Assembly (NCBI GenBank): GCA_029379385.1
Contig: CM055607.1
Coordinates: 3,162,001 to 3,226,000, forward strand
Length of the DNA stretch: 64,000 nt
Source: Quillaja saponaria
Taxonomy: Eukaryota; Streptophyta; Magnoliopsida; Fabales; Quillajaceae
Reading direction: 5' to 3'
The notes below the pieces were generated by a model. It made no database searches and was not told where the DNA came from. It saw only the letters and a list, made by a program, of their open reading frames with translations. The position numbers and the translations under genes were made by a program. The first letter of the stretch is position 1. Every line of letters starts with the position of its first letter. This document shows, piece after piece, positions 48,625 through 61,398 of the stretch.

Positions 48625-51600
48625 ATGGTTGATCAAGCTGGTTTAGTAATTGGTGTCTCTGTTGGTGTGGCCCTTGGACTTTTGATAGCTGTCCTTGTAT
48701 TTTTCAGCATAAGATGGTATAAAAAGCGCGCTCATCTTCGAAGATGTGCAAATGAGCGTAGTTTGACTACTCTTCCAATACGCACAAATGGATTAGGAAC
48801 AAGCACTGACTTTAGTGCTTCTCTCACGAATTCCATAGCCATTCAGAGAACAGAAAACCATCAGAAAAATTCACCCCGTTCTTGGTGGAATAATCAAAAT
48901 AAAGATCGCTTTGCTTCAGCATCAGGAATTCTTAAATACGCGTACAAGTATGTGCATTTCTGGAGTAAGCTAGCTAGCTTAAGAATCACTCATTTCGATG
49001 GCATATCAGATATGCTTTCATAGTCTTCCATTTCTTTTGCTTCTGAATACAAATGTGAGATATAGATATAAAGTGATTAGTTTATGAAAGTATATCTACA
49101 TGTGTTGAATCTGTTGATAGTTGACTTGTAGCAGTGCAAAGATTATGTTGTGCATTGAAATTCTTTTATATGTCGGGGCAATCTTAGCCAATCCACCTGA
49201 AAAAGCTTAAAATTGGTTAGAAGAAAGGATAGTCTATGTTTTGTAAATCACTTTCCATACCAAAATAAAAAATTAAAAAAAAAAAAAAAAAAAAGAGGAC
49301 AAAAACAATGAAAGATAAGGTCTTCATGTTACAGTTCTATTGCATCAAGACTTTGTAAATTGTAATAATAGTTATATCTTACACTGTATCTGTTCCAGGG
49401 ATATTCAAAAAGCTACCCAAAATTTCACTACAATTTTGGGAGAGGGATCATTTGGTCCAGTTTACAAAGCCACAATGGCTACAGGTGAAGTGGTGGCTGT
49501 TAAGGCACTTGCTTCCAATTCTAAACAAGGGGAGAAAGAGTTCCAAACGGAGGTACATACTTAACAACAATATGCTGGGTGGAGAAAGTACATAATTTTG
49601 TTGATCCTTACTGAATCTAGTATTGTTGAAAAGACTATTCGGTAAATAATTTGTGATACCTTTTTCTTCTTTTCTTTCCCCCTCTTTGGTTGGTTTAAGA
49701 AGAATTAAACTTTTTCAGAGGTTTGGCCTAGAATTTGAAGAAGAGAAGAGAAGCTAGAGACCTCATGTTTGAACCAAAATTAGCAAGAAAATTTCACAGG
49801 GACCATATGGATTTCAGTATGTAAGCCTTCTGAGGGGTCACTGGATGACATTGCTTTTTAGGGACTCGCATATACTTAATTAGTTTTCAATCCACTTATA
49901 GAGAGTATCAAGTTCGTCACAGTATGATCATCTAGGTCTTGATCATTAAACTTTTTAATATGCTTCCTTCGGACTCCAACATGTCTATTTATAATAAAAA
50001 ATAACAATAGAATTATGATTGCATCAGCATAGCATGTAAATTCTATAAAGGAATTACACTTTAGTATATGACGTCCTAAATTTAGGAACTTATAGAAATG
50101 GAAAAAAGTATCACCATAAAATTAGAAATAGAAAAAGAACAATTAGAATACGGACTATAAACTTGCTTGCTTTTCTACATTTTTTTTTTATTTTTTTTAC
50201 TTTGAGCTGTAACAAAATAACTTAAACGTTAGGTTAATCACCAAGAGTGCTTGTTCAGTTTTTACGATTCAATGTGTTCTTGTTGCAGGTGCTTCTACTT
50301 GGAAGATTGCATCATCGGAATCTCGTGAATTTGTTAGGATATTGTGTAGATAAAGGACAGCGCATGTTGATTTATGAGTTCATGAGTAATGGAAGCTTAG
50401 AAAACCTTCTATATGGTGAGGTTGAAGCCCCTACTTTTTGTCTTTCTTGCATATTTTTGCTGTACTAGGCTAATAGCTGTTTGCTGAGACATACGTGGCA
50501 ATTAAACAATCATCATAACCTTATAAAATATGTATGAGTTCCTCTTTCCTAGTACCCTATCTTCCATTTAAAAGAGAAACATCTCTTTTATGCCCACTTT
50601 TTTCATATTTAGTGATAATAATTCTGAGTGATTCTAATCGAGAAAACATTCCTGTTCCACATTTGTGTAGGTGAAGATCGTGTTTTGAGTTGGGGTGAAA
50701 GGCTTCAAATTGCTCTTGATATCTCACATGGAATTGAATATCTTCATGAAGGGGTATCCTAATAATAGTTTTTCTTTAGTTTCTTTTAATTTCATCATTT
50801 TCTTTGTGGAAATAGCTTTTGTTAATAATACAATCTTGGAACAGGCAGTCCCACCTGTCATACATCGTGATTTGAAGTCTGCCAATATATTGTTGGATTC
50901 CTTGATGAGAGCCAAGGTTAGTTATTTTCTGCAAAATCTGTGAAGTTTATTATATCAGATTTATTTATGACGAGGTACGAATGAAAGTAACTTGATCAAA
51001 CATTACCAAGTGCTGGTACTCTTTCTTTCTATATATTCTGGTCTGATCATTTAGTGATTGTGAATTTTTTGTCATACCAAGATGCACTTCCCATCATACA
51101 CCCCTCCTTCTCCCTCTACCAATAGAAGTAAACAATAGGCAGCAACTAAAGGCTTGTTTGATCAATATGAGATGCAGGCTCATCTGATCCACAGCTTCAT
51201 AAGGTGGTAAATGGTAATCTCTTAGTATGCATGATTGCTGAAGACATGAGAAATTGAAGGAATGATAATTCCTTCAAAATTCCAATCGTACTCGGACCTT
51301 TATGTTTTTGACGATTTTAAATAGTACATCCATTTTTTTTTCTTCTTCTCTTATTTATGTTTTCGTCTATTTTAAATATACATCCTTTTTTTTTTTCCTT
51401 CTCTTCTTACTAGTGCTCCATGTTACCATTTCAGAATTATCCAATAGAGGCAATGTAGGAAATGAAAATTAAATATGTTCTTATAAATGTAATAGTCACA
51501 TACTCCTGCAGGTTTTACTATTGAAAGATTATAACTTTAGTTCAAGAGAGTTGTAAAGAAGAAACATAATAACGAGCAACATTCCTTGTCTAGCGTTGAA

Positions 51601-52277
51601 ATGTGACATGATAGTAGTATATGAACTCTGTGAATTTTATTCTCATTGTTCAGTGCATGTTTGACTGATTGCCACTTAGGTTGCTGATTTTGGACTATCT
51701 AAGGAAGAGAACTTTGATGGCCGAAATTCTGGCCTTAAAGGTACGTATGGCTACATAGACCCTGTGTACATGTCCACAAACAAGTTCACAATGATGAGTG
51801 ACATTTACAGTTTTGGTATAATTATTTTCGAGCTCATCACTGCCATCCACCCACACCAAAACCTGATGGACTATATTAATCTTGTAAGTTATACGTGCTG
51901 TGCATACAAGTCTTGTTGCTTGGATTAATGAACATCCTAAATTGGAAACCTCATGCTTTTTCCTTTTTCCAATTTTCTCTTCTTAGGCCGCAATGAGTTC
52001 TGATGGTGTGGATGTGATAGTTGATGAGAAACTTCGTGGAGAATTTAACCTTGAAGAGGTAAGGGGGCTTGCTAGCGTTGCACACAAATGCTTGCGAAAA
52101 TTACCAAGAAAGAGGCCATCAATAGCTGAAGTCTCACAGGCCATACTGAAGATAAAACAGAGGCGCCTTGCTAGAGATGATACCATGTCATTTGCAGGCA
52201 GTGATTTTTCTCAAACTTTTAGCCGAATAGAGGATCAACAGATTGAGTTGAGGAGGATGACCACAATGAAGGAGTGA
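48625..52277 (+). CDS. CRLK-type receptor-like protein kinase
   Basis: Seven exons: 48625-48947, 49399-49552, 50289-50415, 50671-50753, 50845-50916, 51680-51883 and 51987-52277, giving 417 residues. A membrane span lies at about 6-27 ([20 protein letters not shown]), followed by basic RWYKKR and a juxtamembrane region. The kinase domain starts near 110, with glycine loop GEGSFGPVY, Lys143 in [14 protein letters not shown] with Asp238, and DFG at 256-258. The usual DPEY/APE glutamate position reads DPVY, and relatives also vary there. There is almost no extracellular part. The pattern matches the calcium/calmodulin-regulated receptor-like kinases CRLK1/CRLK2, which link calcium signals to MEKK1 signalling in cold responses (family knowledge). 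I remember At5g15730 as the counterpart. Confidence 0.92.
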
Positions 52278-54524
52278 GAAATTTGTGAACATAGAATTCT
52301 CACCTTCTTTTGACCTCAGAAAGTTTTTTTTTTTTTTCAACGTTCTTGCCATTTGGTTTTCTCACAATAAATCTTAGTAATAGCAGAAATGTACAAAGGT
52401 TATAAAGGCAAATGAATGAACAGGATAGACCAAAGCATGGAAGAAGTTAGTTGTTGCCTCTTTCTCTTCAGTTTTATATTGCGTGCAGGGTGGAAAACAG
52501 AAATGTATAACGATTTTTTTTTTACATAAACCCAATTTAGGTGCAAATCAACATAAAAAATATGAAGGGTGCTAATCATACTTTTTTCTCTTGTATTAAA
52601 TAGCTAAAATTTGCTCCATAAACTTAGCAATATCTCAAAATATTTACATTTTTGGGGGTCCGGAGTGTATTGAATACAATAGCAATGTACAATCACCGTT
52701 TTGAACATAGGAAAAGTCATGATCAAACGAGAAACTTCAGAATGACAATATTCTACATTATTATATACCATCACATAAGGGGATGACTTTATTATGTAGA
52801 CACATAAATCGGTTTCATTGACAACTAAACTAGTGTAGAGGATGGACTTGTCCCTGGAAAATATTTTGTTATTAGGTCTATTTGATTAAGTTGTGTGTAA
52901 AAGTACTATGTGTAAAAATATTTCAAGTAAAACTGTTTAAAAAATTTTGTATACAAAATTGAAAAAGTGTTTGGATGAGTTAATGTAAATATGTTGTAAG
53001 ATATAAAAAAATTATTTGATTTTATTTTTTCAAAAAATATATTGAGTATTAAAATTATTAAAATGATCATTTTGATAAATATTATTATTATATTTATCTA
53101 AATAAAATAATTATGAAATTTTATTTGAGTTTCTCTAATTGTAAATTTGAAAGAAAAATATTTTTCTAATTTTGACTTTTAGCAATTTTTCGAACTCTAA
53201 AATCCAAAAATATGTTTTCGTAAAACTTAAAATATAAAACTTCTATTATCAAATAGTTTTATAGAAAAATTTAAACCTAAAAATTATTTTAAAAGCTAAA
53301 TGAAACAAGTACATTATTTTGCACATACTATTGCCAATTCTGAATGCGTCTTTTATCATGTTTTTTCTGTATTGTCCAAAACCAAATACAACTTTAGTGA
53401 TATCTCTCGTCCAAAACATAATACGCATATACTAATAGCTAGTGATACACCGTAAGATTGGGACTACACATGGAACACTATATAAGTAAATTGACCCAGT
53501 AGTGCATTAAGAAAGGTGAAAATTTGCAATTCTGACTTCTTATAAAAAGTAGAAATAGAAAACTAAAAGGCAGCATGTGGAACTTTCTATTGGTTATAGG
53601 AGACAGAGGTATCCATATGGAGGGGGTAGTTTCAGGAAAAGAAAAGAAAATTAGTTAAAAAAAAAAAAAGTATAATAAAATGACTTTTAGTACAAAGTAA
53701 TTCATGCAAAAGTGTTTCACATCATCCACATATCAACCATCAGAAGAGTAAGGCAAACAAAGTCGCGTACCCAATCAGACGGTTGCTGATAATTTGATTA
53801 ACAAAATTCCTCCAGATAATAGACATAAGCTGTCCATTGCAGCTAACAAAATTTAGTTTTTTAATCTTTAACTAAATCCTGTAATTGTATTATGGGCAGT
53901 GGGAAAAAAGGGGGTTCGGGTTAAGGTTTGTTGAAAGGCTAAATAACTGATTTGATATAAAATAGAGAACTAAGTTTTACCCAAAATAAGAAATAATAGA
54001 ATGAGAACATCAACCCACTCACAATTGGTTTGGTTATTGGAGTAGTGAAATGAATAGATGTAGCCAATGGAACAGGCATGCCATAGTATAATTTGTAAAA
54101 GGACATTAAGAATTAGGTAATAGGAAAAAGGTGAAACACGCGCGCAAGTTTTGCGTCTCTGGCAGCTTAAGATAAAATATACACAACAACAATTTTATTC
54201 TTTGTCATTCCCTAATCTGATTTATTCAGCATATCACATCATACCAGACACCAGTGAACGAAAAGTGGAAAAATATAATATTATATATATATATATATAC
54301 ACACACAAAAGAAAACATGGTTTTTCACCACCATTGGTCATAAAAGCCTCCAATAGCTAACGTAAGCTTTTTCATCTGCAATAGTCTTACTTCCACAGCT
54401 GAATACTTTTAACCAGTCCCAGGAAGAAACTCTGATGCTTCCTTCCTGTATAATTCAGGCTGCCACAGTATAGATCTTAATAATCTCTTTGGTAATCCAA
54501 ATAATTATGTCATTAGATAATGCC
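52278..54524. other. Intergenic region between convergent CRLK-like and PI4K-gamma genes
   Basis: 3' UTRs of both genes are likely at the two ends. The sequence is AT-rich, with a (TA)n run at about 54281-54300 and a weak third copy of the CCAAT module near 54055-54100. No gene was supported. Confidence 0.4.
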
Positions 54525-56426
54525 TCAAATTTTGCACGAAATCCCAAGTCTCTCCCTCTGCCTCTGACTTATATTCCCTGATTTGCGGTCAACAAAAGCT
54601 GGGTACAGCAACACCCGGAAATTCTCAAGAAACTGGGTCCACTCCTCTACATCCATATCTGCCAGATTCACAAAACTACTACTCCCAGGCAGCTCATTCA
54701 CGCTCCTGTTTCCAGATGATGTACCATTCAGATAACCACTATTTTGCTTTGTACCCAGGTGTTGCCAACTCCTCTCACCAAGTCTGATGTTTCTCATAGA
54801 CATTGAGAGCTTTGAAACATTAGGTTTCTGGTCCTGCACAAGGCCAGCACATTTATCTGCACTTGAAAATAGCTCCTCCCCCTCATCCACTGCTGCACTC
54901 TCCTCTAGTTTAGAAAGTAGATTCCTTCCATTTGCTCCTCTTGATCCAAATTGAAAAGGTGACGCTACTTTCAGTTTTTCTTCTATAATTGAAGTACAGT
55001 CCAGCTCCTGTTCTTCACAGTCTATTGCAAACTGAATCACATCCTTGTCTCCTTTTTCTGTCTCAGAAGTAGAGGTTTCCTCCTGTTCTAAAATTTCCCT
55101 AGCTTCAATGCAGATGATCTCAAGCTCACTAGGCTCCTCCTCACCCCCCTGAAACTCCCTACTCATCATCTCCCCAATCTCAGCAAGGCAAAGACCAAAA
55201 GCTGCCGCTTCCTTGAGAAAAATTGTGCAAATAACCAAGACCCGGAGGCATGCCTCTCGAATCATGGGGAGCTCCATCCTAAGCATGTCAGAATCCCGTA
55301 ATGGGTCTAGACAATCTATATAGTCAAGCTCATCATCTGAGAAAGGAATTGATGATTGCGGCCAATGAATCCATTCAAAGTATGGATCCTCCAAGCTTTC
55401 AGGAAGGCAAAGGCCATGATCAATGGGAACAAGCGCCACCTGACCAAAACCCCCAACACCATCAAGCTTCCTGACCAGCAGGTTTCCTGCATGCCTATCT
55501 GTGTTTAAAATCCGAATATCTAGAATCCCTATTCTATGAATTGCAGAAACAGGGAAGCTAGAAGTTCCATAGTCACTTGCATCAAAATCATGAGGAATGA
55601 ACTGCTGTAACGATGCGATCTTGCTGATCTGCTTCTCGCTTTGATGCATACAACCACTCACCCTATCATTGACATTAAAAATAGTGTGTGTGACCTTCAC
55701 AAGTGCAGTAGAAGGCACACTAGCAAAATGATCATGGTCAAGAAGGTAAGCTGCAACTTCTCTAAAACCTGTTTCCCCAACCCACACTTTACGTTTCAAC
55801 CCTGGTTGACCAAGAGCTTTGCCAACAAAACCTTTTGGGTTGTTTGGGGCATAAGGTTCCTCATCTGTTGGCTTCACAATAGCCACATTTTCACCATGGC
55901 TATTCCTAAAATAATAGGCACCACCCAGTCCACTCCTAACTGGGATTGGTTCAATACCAATCTTCATTGCCTTCACAATATCCTTAACCAGTTCTTTTGT
56001 TTTCACAAATTGATTGGAGAACCCTAAGATCTCAATTGGACCACTACGATCTCTCTGCTGAAGATCTCTCCCAGTAGGTGAAAGACACGGAGTAGATGAG
56101 CTCCTATTCAAGAAGTTCCTAGTGAGCAGAAGTGGAGAATCATTTCTAACCACACTTAGATCATTCTTCAACACCATATCTCCACATATCAGTGAGCTCT
56201 CCTCAGTCGGGACATTGAGGGCAAGCTGTAATTTCCTCTTTACTGTGTGGGCATTGTCACTTCTGTCTAACTCCATTCGCAAAACACAGCCAGTTTCAGT
56301 CTGAACAAATATACGTCTCCTCCCAGAAGGCTTTCTTTCCCTTCTCTTATTCCCACAACATTCAGGTCCTTCGAAGGTTGCAACAGCCATCTCTGTATGT
56401 ACAAGGTTGTCCACATCAAGAGACAT
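54525..56426 (-). CDS. Type II (gamma) phosphatidylinositol 4-kinase, PI4KG7-like
   Basis: An uninterrupted coding frame of 633 residues, with ATG at 56426 (the frame continues upstream without an ATG). A ubiquitin-like domain lies at about 38-102 (FVQTETGCVLRMELDR, NVPTEESSLICGDMVL), followed by STPCLSPTGRDLQQRDRSGP. The PI3/4-kinase catalytic domain runs from about 163 to 430: SGLGGAYYF, Lys185 in VAIVKPTDEEP, then NPKGFVGKALGQPGLK, catalytic loop LNTDRHAGNLL (Asp310) and the metal site PIDHGLCLP (Asp336). The C terminus is acidic and then basic. Members phosphorylate PI or act as protein kinases, and plant gamma forms with ubiquitin-like domains bind ubiquitin-pathway proteins (family knowledge). 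Plant PI4K-gamma genes usually lack introns in the coding region, as here, with an intron in the leader. Confidence 0.95.
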   Translation of the reverse strand: MSLDVDNLVHTEMAVATFEGPECCGNKRRERKPSGRRRIFVQTETGCVLRMELDRSDNAHTVKRKLQLALNVPTEESSLICGDMVLKNDLSVVRNDSPLLLTRNFLNRSSSTPCLSPTGRDLQQRDRSGPIEILGFSNQFVKTKELVKDIVKAMKIGIEPIPVRSGLGGAYYFRNSHGENVAIVKPTDEEPYAPNNPKGFVGKALGQPGLKRKVWVGETGFREVAAYLLDHDHFASVPSTALVKVTHTIFNVNDRVSGCMHQSEKQISKIASLQQFIPHDFDASDYGTSSFPVSAIHRIGILDIRILNTDRHAGNLLVRKLDGVGGFGQVALVPIDHGLCLPESLEDPYFEWIHWPQSSIPFSDDELDYIDCLDPLRDSDMLRMELPMIREACLRVLVICTIFLKEAAAFGLCLAEIGEMMSREFQGGEEEPSELEIICIEAREILEQEETSTSETEKGDKDVIQFAIDCEEQELDCTSIIEEKLKVASPFQFGSRGANGRNLLSKLEESAAVDEGEELFSSADKCAGLVQDQKPNVSKLSMSMRNIRLGERSWQHLGTKQNSGYLNGTSSGNRSVNELPGSSSFVNLADMDVEEWTQFLENFRVLLYPAFVDRKSGNISQRQRERLGISCKI

Positions 56427-57960
56427 GAAAGGAAAAGGAGAATGAGTAATCTTCAATGCCAGTAGCAGAGGTGGTGGCTGCAGAGAGCTTCTCTGTCAAA
56501 CAAATACCAAACTCAAATGCTGGCACTATAAGGGGTAGGAAAGAGGTTGTGCCGCAACCAATCATACTCAACCGAGTATCCCTAGAAATGCTCCAATAGT
56601 TCTGACATGGGAATAGCTATGGTGGTGAAGCAGACTAAAAAAAATAAATAAGCCAAATCACTATATCGGAGATGCCACCTGATAGAGAAAGATATGCCAA
56701 AAAACAAAACATTAGAAAAATCTAGTATCAAAAATATAGTTGTACATTTTATAAAGGAAAACTTTGAAGTCTAAGAGAGGGAAAAAGAGAGGAGGTTTTA
56801 GGCACACTAGATGCAACAAAAGGTTTCTATCAGTCATCGGATGAAAAGAATTATCATGCAAATTAACACAGGGAAATGGAAATAATAAAATCACTGCAGA
56901 CTTTACCATTTATCAATAAGGATGCTTTCCTTCAGAAACTCCTAACCAAGAGATCAACTCAAGAAACTTGTAACGTGAGCTTAAGACATTCACCATCATA
57001 CAATCCAAATTCCTCAAAAATCAACAGAGATAATAAATTGTTCTGGTCAGCTTTCAGAAAACATGTCAAAAATATATATTATAATCCTGAAACTCATTAT
57101 TAGTAAAGTTCAAAATCTAAGTTTTTGTTTTCTTTTTTACTTCCCAATTACTTAACTAGAATTAAACCAGCTATATCAACAGTAATGTTCCTAGTTTACA
57201 TCATTGTTGAACCCCGCCCAATTTCAGAATAATATACACCATGATGCATATAGAAATGTAAGTCTCACATGTATATCTGACAGCCTTTCAACAAGACAGC
57301 TAACAGAACAAATTATTTTAACTCACACATCATAAGTCAACTCAAGCAATTTAGAGAATAAACTAAGAGTTTGGTTTTAAAAAAAAAATTGAATAAGAAA
57401 TTCCAAAGACCAATCATACATATAAAATATAGACCCTAGTACCCGGAGAAATATAATTATTCACAAAACTCAATCATAGATCAAATCGGATAAGATTCTC
57501 GCCTTCTTTAACCTTCTGAAAGAGCTAACAAACACCAAATCTTATCCTTAGGGGTTTTCCAAGCATTCCTGGCCATGATCAAGTAAAGCCTTCTATTCTG
57601 AAAATCGAAAAACTTTAAATTCAATAACAATACAAAAGAAAATTGAAGATTTTGTGAAACAGAAAAAGGAAAGTTACAAGATTTGTAAGTAAAGCCAAAT
57701 TCACGATTGGGAATCAGAATGAAACTGAAAAGGCGGAAATTGCATACCAGATAACAGAGCGAGATAGACTTACCGGAGACCGCGATATCAGAATCGGGAC
57801 GGCGGAGTTCCGAAGAGCCACCGCCGTGGAGGGACGGCTGAGATTCAGGAATGGACGGAGGATGAAAATCAATGGCTATGATAGGGTGGGATGATTTTCA
57901 TAAGGCGAGAAAGTAGAAACCCTGTCTACATTCTCTCCCGCTCTTGGAGATAATATATTT
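56427..57960 (-). promoter_or_regulatory. 5' leader of the PI4K-gamma gene with one long 5'-UTR intron
   Basis: A donor CTCCG|GTAAGTC (leader exon ending at 57774) and an acceptor TTTGACAG|AGAAGC (next exon from 56492) define a 1.3-kb intron just upstream of the ATG. The first leader exon (about 57774-57955) is GC-richer than its surroundings, and AT-rich promoter DNA begins above about 57960. No protein is encoded in the intron. Confidence 0.55.
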
Positions 57961-58624
57961 ATAAATCCCCTTCAAGACTAACCGGTGTCGGGTACCGTGT
58001 ATGGAATTAACAATTTAATTTAATTTTTTTTTTCTTTTCTTCAAATTACATTTCTAAATCTATAGTTCTAAATTTATACTATATCCATCTATATTCTATA
58101 TATATTACTAAATATATTTATATTATTCTAAAAGTCTCTAAGTTAAGCCAATTTTTAATTAAAATATGTCATATAATACTCATGTATTCAATTATTTATA
58201 TTTTTACATTTAGAACTTTCGATGTTATTTATAAAAAAAATTATATTTTTAAATAAACACTTTTTTTTTTCTTAAATGAGTTTCTCATTCATCTAATTAA
58301 TGTTGATCAGAATCGATTAATGAAATTAAAAGGAGTTTGATATATAATCTTTTAAAAAAATATGATTATTTATTTGATTTAATTTTTAGAATGATTTAAG
58401 TTTTCATGAAAATAATTTTTAGGCTCGACTAAATATAAAGGTTATGAACTTGCTTCTTTTCTGTAAATGAGTTCAATAGATACTTTGGTTGTGATTATGC
58501 ATATGATATATTGCATTAAATCAGTGTCTCAAATAAGAGAACTTATCAAGTTAAACAAATTAAAGTGAACGTGCTTGTACATAACTATGAATCCTTTATA
58601 ATCAATTTTGATGAGACTATTTTG
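57961..58624. other. AT-rich intergenic DNA upstream of PI4K-gamma and the Copia remnant
   Basis: No gene was found. From about 58470 the sequence may already be 5' gag DNA of the decayed element, but similarity becomes readable only from about 58625. Confidence 0.4.
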
Positions 58625-60115
58625 CAGAATTGTTTTTCAGATTCAACATCATAAATGGACTGAAGAGTTTTGAGAAAACATATTCTACTGAGAATATGGT
58701 TGTGAAGATCTTAGACTGTCTACCTAAGAACTGGAAAGCCAATAAGGCAAGTATTGAATACCTAAATCTTGAGATTTTAACTCTTGATGAGTTGCTTGGC
58801 TCACTGGTTCCTCATGAAATGCAAGACATTCACTAGTAGATACATGCAGGAAAGCGTGAGAATACTAAAAGAGTTGCCTTCAAGTTTAATGCATAGAATT
58901 CATTGATTCGAGTGATGAATCAGAAGCGGGTAAGGAAGATTTGGCCTTGATCACCATAAATTCAAGAAGTTTATGAATGAAAGATCAACTAAAATGCCAT
59001 TCAGGAAGGACTTTATTAAGAATAAGCAGAAGAGTGAACATAAAGAATCAATCAGATGCTTTGAGTGTAAAAAGTCTAGACACATGAAAAGTGAGTATCT
59101 AAAGAAGAAAAAAATTTATCCAAGAACAAAGAAAGTTATGATTGCCACCTGAACTGATAGTGAAAAAAGCTCGAATAAGGACATCTGCAAGGAAGAAGTC
59201 AATCTTTGCTTGATAGCAACAACTGATATCAAAACCAAATTTTTAATTGATCAAACTGATGATAAGATAACTTTCTCATATACTTTGAAAGAATTGTAGG
59301 ATACTTTTGGTGAATTGCACGAGATGTATGCCATGAAACTAAGTGAACTAAGAAATAGTAAAAAGGAAATGACTGCATTGACAAGTGAAAATGTAAAGCT
59401 AAAATCTGATTTGTCTTCTAAAAAGAGAAGCATAAATTAAATATGTTTACTATAAACAACATTATTATTGTACCTGTTGTGTTTACTGATATGCATGATT
59501 TAACTTTATGCTATTGAATCTAAATGCAACATGCTAAAGACTAATGTTAATGGCTTAACTACCACACTTGCTAAATAAATGCGAATTTGATAAAGCTGAA
59601 ATTTGATATCATTCTAAGACTGCACATAAAGCATACAACACATTCTTTGTTATGACTGTATCACATGTCTTCCACCATTGTAACCAAAGTTGGTCACACA
59701 AGCATTTCTTGTGAACTAAAAAAATGCAAGTGGTAAGAGAAAATTGGTTTAGGTTGTTAAAGGCTCAAAACTTCCTTTAGCAGTTAGGACTAACATTGCA
59801 GGATCCAAATAAATGTGGGTACCAAAGGCAAAGTGATCATTTTACTTGCAGGTTTATCTTACGAGCAAAGAGAATAAGTTTTTATGGGTGCTGAATAATG
59901 GATGTTCGAGGTACATGAAGTTCAGCTCTTTAAAGGCAAATGAGAGTGAATTTATTATCTTTTGAAACAACATCAAAAGAAAAATCCAAGGGATATCACT
60001 TAGAACACTACAATAGAACGATGTTAGTGAAAGAAAGAACATAACACAAAAAGGAGATGGCCATGAGAATATTTCGTGAGAATTCTTTACCACAGTACTT
60101 TTATGCTGAAACTGT
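58625..60115 (+). mobile_element. Ty1/Copia gag-pol remnant (decayed)
   Basis: Readable pieces occur in order but in shifting frames and with stops. First is a gag (UBN2-type) segment (FNIINGLKSFEKTYSTENMV, KILDCLPKNWKA, LTLDELLGSLVPHEM). Next is a degenerate zinc knuckle (RCFECKKSRHMKSEY, where Gly and the last Cys of CCHC are changed). An acidic spacer and then a protease-like start (FLWVLNNGCSRYMKFSSL, compare the usual LDSGCSRHM) follow. The active-site Asp of the protease is replaced by Asn. No integrase, reverse transcriptase or LTRs are visible, so it cannot move. Confidence 0.75.
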
Positions 60116-61090
60116 CAACACTGCATGTTACAATTTATACGACCTTATTCCCTAAACTTCAACCCCTGTAGCTCAGAACTCAATGACTTTGGTGGCTTGG
60201 CCTTGTCATCTCATGCCCCGAGCGCCTTAACCTTTTAACTTAACATCTTCAAGAAGTCTCTCTCGATTGCAAATCCAATCCACCTTGCTTCTTAAACTAG
60301 TTTTTTTGGGGGACAAGTGTTAGTATGCGATTTCACCCATCCAACCCACACATGGCACATGGAAAACCACATAGCTGAATAATATTTAAAAATTAAAATA
60401 TGGCTTATTTTTCTAATGAATTTAAGAGTATTTATTGAAATGCAATAAATTTAATTTTTATAAATTATAATATTTAAAATGTAATAATTCACTAAACATT
60501 TTTTCTAAATATGCACTTATAATTTGTTAAATTATAATAAATATAATTTTTAAAATTTGACACAATTAATTAATTATGTAATACTAAAATCGTGATGCAT
60601 TCATTTTAACAAGTGCCCAATAAAACTCATTTTGTATAAAACTAAATTTTTTTTTTGTTTTGCTAGGATAAAACTAAATCATTGTTAACAACCATATTAA
60701 ATGCTAGAAAATTTCTACCATCATATCTGTTTGTGAAAAATTCTTAGAATACTTTACAATAGTATTTTAAAGGGTTTTTTTAACTAATACTCAAATAATA
60801 TTTGATGTGGTACAATAAATATAGATTTTAAAATTTACAATATTTAGAAAATAGTAAATTATTCATTATACCTGAATTTACAGTCAATAACTATAATAAA
60901 TGATACAAAAATTTTATATTTATCACTCTAATAAATATCATAAGAAAACTAAAAATTATTTTTTAAATACAAATTGCTTTATTTATTTCACCTATTAGCT
61001 TACAATTATTTTATGAATTACCTAACGTTGGAAAACATCATTAATTATCATAGGAAATAACAAAAATTTATAATAAGTCAGCCCCACAAA
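60116..61090. other. AT-rich intergenic DNA
   Basis: No gene was seen. The part near 60116-60340 has mixed composition and may still be element debris. The rest is AT-rich. Confidence 0.4.
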
Positions 61091-61131
61091 CGGAAAAGAC
61101 AAAATGATATGAAGCGGAAAGCCTTATCCAT

Positions 61132-61398
61132 CACGTGCTAAAAGTCATACGTCACGTGACTCTAATGCAGGACATTGCAGTACAGAGTTCATACTAGTGA
61201 ACGCCTTACACTAATTTCACTTCGCAACATTACTGGATAAGAACTAATTCCTCTCTTCATTGATTCGTGCATATCACGAGAGTGAAGAGAGAGTACGTTG
61301 ACATTAGTAAAATTTTCCGGGATAGAAAATACTTAGTCTGATCTGTCTGTAACCCAAACACAGCTCCTCGTAATGTAATAGAAAGGCTCTCACACGTG
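61132..61398 (+). promoter_or_regulatory. G-box cluster in the RRT1-like promoter
   Basis: CACGTG occurs three times: 61132-61137 (ATCACGTGC), 61153-61158 within the palindrome GTCACGTGAC, and 61393-61398 (ACACGTGTC, an ABRE-like core). The ATG is at 61577. Control by bZIP or bHLH factors is plausible but inferred. Confidence 0.45.

Noticed and set aside
55641..56027. 128-codon plus-strand frame
   Set aside because: Antisense shadow of the PI4K-gamma coding region.
60116..60340. Mixed-composition stretch including CCCTGTAGCTCAGAACTCA
   Set aside because: The GTAGCTCAG phrase recalls a tRNA A-box, but no tRNA fold or B-box follows.
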